Of a DNA stretch of 10,000 bases, positions 6,861-10,000 are shown piece by piece. The stretch is from Rheinheimera sp. (lineage in GTDB: Bacteria; Pseudomonadota; Gammaproteobacteria; Enterobacterales; Alteromonadaceae), in NCBI RefSeq assembly GCF_020217005.1, contig NZ_JAIWOI010000168.1:1-10000 (forward strand), in the 5' to 3' direction. The translations under genes were made by a program, and so were the position numbers. Every line of letters begins with the position of its first letter. The stretch's first letter is position 1. A model generated the notes under the pieces. It was not told where the DNA came from, did not search any database, and was given only the letters and a program-made list of their open reading frames with translations.

Positions 6861-7673
6861 ATGGCGCATTTATTATTAATCGACGGACTAAATTTAGTCC
6901 GTCGTTTATACGCTGCACAGGAAAGACCTTTCCATAACTCCCCTGCCCCATACAGCGAAGCCACAGGCCAACAATTGCTACACAACACGGCTGAACAGTT
7001 GCAGCAAATTGTTATAAAGCTAACCAGACAATTTCAACCCAGCCACGTCCTGGCGGTATTTGAAGTTACTCACCTGAACTGGCGTACACAACTTTACCCT
7101 GGCTATAAAGCAGACAGACTGCCCATGCCTGAACATTTGCAAATCGCTTTGCCTGTATTAAAACAAAAACTGGCTGATACTGGAATTCAGAGCTTTCAGA
7201 TGCCGGATCAAGAAGCGGATGATGTCATAGCCAGCCTGGCCATGACGATGCGCCAACACCAGCAGCAAGTGACTATAGTCTCAACTGACAAAGGTTACTT
7301 GCCCTTATTGGCTCAAGGAGTAGCAGTCTATGATCACTTTAACCGCCAGCAACACAGCCAAGAGACAGTGATGCAGAAGTTTGGCGTGTTACCAGAGCAG
7401 TTAGTCCGATATTGGAGCCTGGTTGGCGATAAAACGAATAATATTAGTGGTCTGACAGGCATTGGGCCTAAAACGGCAACAGAACTGTTAAAACTGGGGC
7501 CAGATATTAAAACGGCTCTGGCTCATCCGGATTGTCCGGCCAAACTAAAAGAGAAGATTGTGGCGTCTCGTGCTGAACTGCAGCTATTTATGCAGATCTT
7601 AAGTCTTAAAACTGATTTGCAGTTGGGACTGAACTTACAGCAAGTACGTTTTACAGCATGCGCAGGCAGATGA
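6861..7673 (+). CDS. xni: Flap endonuclease-like protein Xni (ExoIX)
   Basis: A 270-residue protein of the bacterial Xni/ExoIX group: stand-alone relatives of the 5'-nuclease domain of DNA polymerase I, binding flap and branched DNA. Landmarks are LLIDGLNLVRR at the start (Asp8), the arch segment YKADRLPMPEH (82-92), QEADDVIA (117-124), STDKGYLPLL (141-150), VGDKTNNISG (188-197) and the helix-three-turn-helix ISGLTGIGPKTATELL (195-210). Compared with Pol I-type nucleases some metal-site acids are altered: Glu68 for Asp in the FD motif, Gly145 where a second Asp is usual, and Asn193 in place of the second Asp of GDxxDN. Loss of some second-site acids is known for E. coli ExoIX. It is somewhat longer than the E. 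coli protein (251). The gene starts 1 nt after ppnN with no Shine-Dalgarno visible in CTGAACTGAC, so it is probably translated by coupling. A perfect palindrome lies at 6881-6904. Confidence 0.92.
   Translation: MAHLLLIDGLNLVRRLYAAQERPFHNSPAPYSEATGQQLLHNTAEQLQQIVIKLTRQFQPSHVLAVFEVTHLNWRTQLYPGYKADRLPMPEHLQIALPVLKQKLADTGIQSFQMPDQEADDVIASLAMTMRQHQQQVTIVSTDKGYLPLLAQGVAVYDHFNRQQHSQETVMQKFGVLPEQLVRYWSLVGDKTNNISGLTGIGPKTATELLKLGPDIKTALAHPDCPAKLKEKIVASRAELQLFMQILSLKTDLQLGLNLQQVRFTACAGR
6881..6904. repeat. Perfect 24-bp palindrome inside the start of xni
   Basis: CGACGGACTAAA (6881-6892) is followed directly by its exact reverse complement (6893-6904). It covers codons 7-15 of xni (part of Ile7 through Arg14/15). 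In mRNA it would give a 9- to 10-bp stem with a 4- to 6-nt loop beginning 20 nt after the start codon. It may be a coincidence of the conserved protein motif, or it may modulate translation. Confidence 0.9.
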
Positions 7674-8056
7674 TGAAACTAAAAACCATAGCCTTGTTAG
7701 TGGCAGGACTACTGCTGTATGCCGGGTTAACCAGCATCACCTTGTTGTTTTACAAAGATGATCCTGATCAGATGAACTGGCAGGACCGAGAAGCCTTTAA
7801 CACTAAATATATCTACAAACTGGATTTGACCAAAGCCATCAGTCGGGATCAGGTTATAGACTATTTGGGCGGTCCTGATATTACCGAAGCAAAAAACCTG
7901 CAGCAGCAAATTTATCAGGTATTGTATTACCGCACTCACAGAACTAAAACGGACGGCATCACCACCCGCGATGAGTGCACTGCGATTTTATTTAAAAATC
8001 AGCAACTGATAGCTATTGGTGAAACCGCAGTTGAGCAATACAACCAACTGGATTAA
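7670..8056 (+). CDS. DUF3192 membrane-anchored protein (BamE-like fold)
   Basis: A 128-residue protein when started at 7670. Residues 6-27 are one hydrophobic segment (IALLVAGLLLYAGLTSITLLF) after a Lys-containing N-terminus, so it is an inner-membrane anchor or uncleaved signal with the rest periplasmic. There is no lipobox cysteine. The remainder resembles DUF3192 proteins of gammaproteobacteria. DLTKAISRDQVIDYLGGPDI looks like the SmpA/OmlA (BamE) helix-turn, followed by strands with YQVLYYRTHR and the family signature TTRDECTAILFKNQQLIAIG. Start choice: ATG at 7670 overlaps the xni stop as ATGA and AGG (7664-7666) lies a few nt upstream; ATG 7673 is equally possible, and ATG 7658 would add four residues but has no better site. 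Function is unknown; a role in envelope maintenance would be a guess from the fold alone. Confidence 0.82.
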   Translation: MMKLKTIALLVAGLLLYAGLTSITLLFYKDDPDQMNWQDREAFNTKYIYKLDLTKAISRDQVIDYLGGPDITEAKNLQQQIYQVLYYRTHRTKTDGITTRDECTAILFKNQQLIAIGETAVEQYNQLD

Positions 8057-8057
8057 G

Positions 8058-9812
8058 ATGGCAACTCCCGGATCGTTAACAGCGCTTTATCAGGACTGCA
8101 ATGTTTTTTATGCAGAGCCGCAGCTCAGTACAGCCCAGCAACTGGAGTTGTTGCAGAAAATCAGCATGCAGACAGCCCAACTTGCCACTAAATCACCGCT
8201 TTTACTGTTATCCCAGCTATCACTTACACCCGCGACCGGATTGGTTGCCAGCAAAATTTTCATTAAACAGGCAGCCTTATTAACAGCTATAGCTATGGCT
8301 GGTCGTTGGCCTGAAGACCTATTGTTTCAGTTATTAAAATCCTGCTTGCTGCAAGCTGTGTCTGTTAGTCAATTATTGGAAAAGTCCGCCCAAGCCGAGC
8401 CATTAAGTGCTGCTGAGCAGCAACAACTGAAATTTCCGGCCTTAGTGACAATAAAGCAGTATAAAGAGCTGGCGGAAAAAACCGGAACTTTAAACCTGTT
8501 ACGCCAGTGCTATGGCAAAAACCGGGGCTTAACTAGCTGGCAAAGCCCCTATTTTAGCCAATTGCTCAGTTTTTGCTGGCAAGTGGCAAGGTTGATGTTG
8601 CCTGGCGCGGGCAAATTAATAGCACTGGAGAAAATAGCGGCCCAGCTACTGCCACAGGCTTCAACCACAGAACTGCAGTTTTGGCAGGCATTATCCTGTT
8701 TGAATAGCACTAGTTACTCCACAGGGCGTTTTGTCAGAGACTCTGATGCTAACCTGGCATTGCTTATCAGTGAAATTCAAACTACAGAACAAATGCAACT
8801 CTTGCTGCAGCCTTACGACAAATCAACAAAAGAGTTGTTGCCCGCTCTGATATGTGAAGCCAGAGATTGGCAGTTGCTTAACCCCAGACAATACAGTCAG
8901 GATGAGTGGCTTAATGGCTGGCAACAAGACAATGAGTTGCTGGCAGCTTGGCCAGAAGTGATAAATTTGCCGCCGTTAAGCTGGCTACAACAACTGAGTC
9001 ATGCCGCAAAAGTGAGCCAACAAACACAACTGATTGAACAACATCCCTGGCTGATGCAACAGTTGCAGCAAAAAGCCTCAGCGCAAAGCAGGCAACAGCA
9101 AAAAATTCATTCCACCCAACATGCAATAGCTATGCTTGGTCAGGATCAATTACTACCGCTGTTAAAACAGGCCTGGCTGGAACAACATTGCCAACAACAA
9201 CATCAACCTCACCATCTCTGGCTGCTTGAATTCCGGCGGGTTTTGGCAAGGGCTCTGTATCTGCTGACTCAACCTATCAAGTTCTATGTTTTAACTTTAC
9301 AGCAGGCCGAGCTTTTGGCCTGGTGTTTGTGCTGGCCTTTATGGCAACAATCTGAGCTGAGGTTTTTGGCTTTATCACACCCAAACCAAGCTGTCTGCCT
9401 TGTCAGCCAATGGCTAAAGCAGCAGCTGTGGCAAAGTGAGCATTACCAACAGCTGACGTTAAAGGCTTTAAAACATCTACAGTTTAATCAAAGCTGGCAG
9501 GACGCCAGCCTGCATTACAGAACCTTACCCGTCTCCAGTCAGTCTCATCCTATGGCCTTTGTGCTGGCCTTTGCCTTTGATTTGGCGACTTCGGTGTTCT
9601 CCGATAGCGATGACAGTACCAGATTGGCACATAGCTACAGGTTCGTAGAACCACAGCTCTCTGCACAACTTTGTTCTGCGTCAGATTGGTTACTTATGCT
9701 GGTTGAACAGACTCAACCTGCCACTCAACTTATTGCAAGTTGTAGTTTTATTTCTCCATTTTCAAAAGTTATGCCGCAGGAAGTGACAGATTTATCGCAG
9801 ATGTCGGCATAA
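8058..9812 (+). CDS. Large Leu/Gln/Trp-rich protein with degenerate HDOD-like region
   Basis: A 584-residue cytoplasmic protein without signal peptide or membrane segments. It is very rich in Leu and Gln, has over 20 Trp and relatively few charged residues, and should be almost all helical. I recognise a weak HDOD-like pattern (HD-related output domain of signalling proteins) at about 300-400: INLPPLSWLQQL, then LIEQHPWLMQQLQQKAS, then IHSTQHAIAMLGQDQLLPLL. These fit the LPxLP start, the D-PxL helix and the xxAIxxLG helix of that family. The Asp before the Pro is replaced by His and other positions are loose. The first 290 residues are not recognised; LSAAEQQQLKFPALVTIKQ (116-134) faintly resembles an HD-GYP segment but lacks the metal His/Asp. 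ATG 8058 lies 1 nt after the DUF3192 stop with GGA (8050-8052) 5 nt upstream; an upstream TTG (8016) is in frame but has no support. It is the last gene of the ppnN-xni group. Confidence 0.75.
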   Translation: MATPGSLTALYQDCNVFYAEPQLSTAQQLELLQKISMQTAQLATKSPLLLLSQLSLTPATGLVASKIFIKQAALLTAIAMAGRWPEDLLFQLLKSCLLQAVSVSQLLEKSAQAEPLSAAEQQQLKFPALVTIKQYKELAEKTGTLNLLRQCYGKNRGLTSWQSPYFSQLLSFCWQVARLMLPGAGKLIALEKIAAQLLPQASTTELQFWQALSCLNSTSYSTGRFVRDSDANLALLISEIQTTEQMQLLLQPYDKSTKELLPALICEARDWQLLNPRQYSQDEWLNGWQQDNELLAAWPEVINLPPLSWLQQLSHAAKVSQQTQLIEQHPWLMQQLQQKASAQSRQQQKIHSTQHAIAMLGQDQLLPLLKQAWLEQHCQQQHQPHHLWLLEFRRVLARALYLLTQPIKFYVLTLQQAELLAWCLCWPLWQQSELRFLALSHPNQAVCLVSQWLKQQLWQSEHYQQLTLKALKHLQFNQSWQDASLHYRTLPVSSQSHPMAFVLAFAFDLATSVFSDSDDSTRLAHSYRFVEPQLSAQLCSASDWLLMLVEQTQPATQLIASCSFISPFSKVMPQEVTDLSQMSA

Positions 9813-9814
9813 AC

Positions 9815-9843
9815 TGGAAAATAAACACCAAAACTGGTATATT
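9815..9843 (+). promoter_or_regulatory. Extended -10 promoter of the isocitrate dehydrogenase gene
   Basis: TGGAAA (9815-9820) and TATATT (9838-9843) are 17 bp apart, and TGG directly before the -10 box is an extended -10 element. It starts 3 bp after the preceding stop codon and about 100 bp before the next gene. An inverted repeat ACCA-AAAC-TGGT (9827-9838) lies in the spacer and could bind a regulator. The 5' leader of about 95 nt has a weak CAGCA/TGCTG hairpin (9857-9871) and no convincing terminator for the upstream operon. Confidence 0.5.
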
Positions 9844-9945
9844 TTCGCCGTTTTTCAGCACACTCTGCTGCCTCAGCTTTTATAAGAAGATCAAATTCAG
9901 CTTTGTGTTTATTACAACCAGTCCATGCAAGATTTAAGGAACGTT

Positions 9946-10000
9946 ATGAGTTCACAAACTATTACGGTCATCAAAGGTGATGGCATAGGTCCAAGCATAG
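9946..10000 (+). CDS. Isocitrate dehydrogenase, N-terminal fragment (cut by window edge)
   Basis: Only 18 codons are present: MSSQTITVIKGDGIGPSI. The ITVIKGDGIGPSI segment is the N-terminal strand and loop of the isocitrate/isopropylmalate dehydrogenase family (beta-decarboxylating dehydrogenases), in which GDGIGP is invariant. The very short N-terminal extension and the GPSI ending resemble the NAD-dependent type of isocitrate dehydrogenase found in Alteromonadales and Shewanella rather than E. coli Icd, but isopropylmalate or other dehydrogenases cannot be excluded from this fragment. AAGGAA (9936-9941) lies 4-5 nt before the ATG, and a candidate promoter lies at 9815-9843, so it is likely an independent transcription unit. 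Confidence 0.8.
   Translation, partial: MSSQTITVIKGDGIGPSI

Noticed and set aside
8016..8057. TTG start 42 nt upstream for the large HDOD-like gene
   Set aside because: It would overlap DUF3192 by 41 bp, uses a rare start and has no ribosome binding site; ATG 8058 follows the stop by 1 nt with a GGA at good spacing.
8911..9126. Minus-strand ORF inside the HDOD-like gene
   Set aside because: It arises from the Gln/Leu codon repetition of the real gene read backwards and has no start signals.

Overview
The window is chromosomal DNA of a gammaproteobacterium. ppnN followed by xni, a DUF3192 protein and the start of an isocitrate dehydrogenase gene suggests an Alteromonadales-like marine or freshwater genus (a Rheinheimera-type organism would fit). 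That placement is inference from protein resemblance and was not searched.

Left block (1-1576): a divergent cassette. On the minus strand are a SnoaL/NTF2-like small protein and a short-chain dehydrogenase whose end is cut off by the window; their reading frames overlap by 4 bp. On the plus strand is a LysR-type regulator. A 98-bp spacer holds a candidate promoter and operator. By eye the block is richer in G+C than the rest, and it looks like an acquired accessory module.

Middle block (1702-3894): a secreted M61-family metallopeptidase with a C-terminal PDZ domain lies on the minus strand. It starts at GTG behind a strong ribosome binding site. Upstream of it is a 426-bp gap. The gap contains what looks like a complete small transcription unit on the plus strand: a sigma70-like promoter, a 5' hairpin region, a 20-codon ORF and a strong intrinsic terminator. 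This is the most unusual part of the window. It could be a small-protein gene, a small RNA, or an attenuator leader for the next gene.

Right block (3895-9812): five plus-strand genes. A soluble diguanylate cyclase with a long helical N-terminal region comes first. It is followed by ppnN (nucleotide 5'-monophosphate nucleosidase), xni (flap endonuclease-like), a membrane-anchored DUF3192 protein and a large Leu/Gln/Trp-rich protein with a degenerate HDOD-like region. From ppnN on, the genes are separated by 1 nt, a 4-bp overlap and 1 nt, so they are almost certainly co-transcribed and translationally coupled. xni has no visible ribosome binding site and carries a perfect 24-bp palindrome just inside its start. 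The window ends 55 bp into an isocitrate dehydrogenase gene that has its own extended -10 promoter.

No tRNA, rRNA, CRISPR array or insertion sequence was seen.
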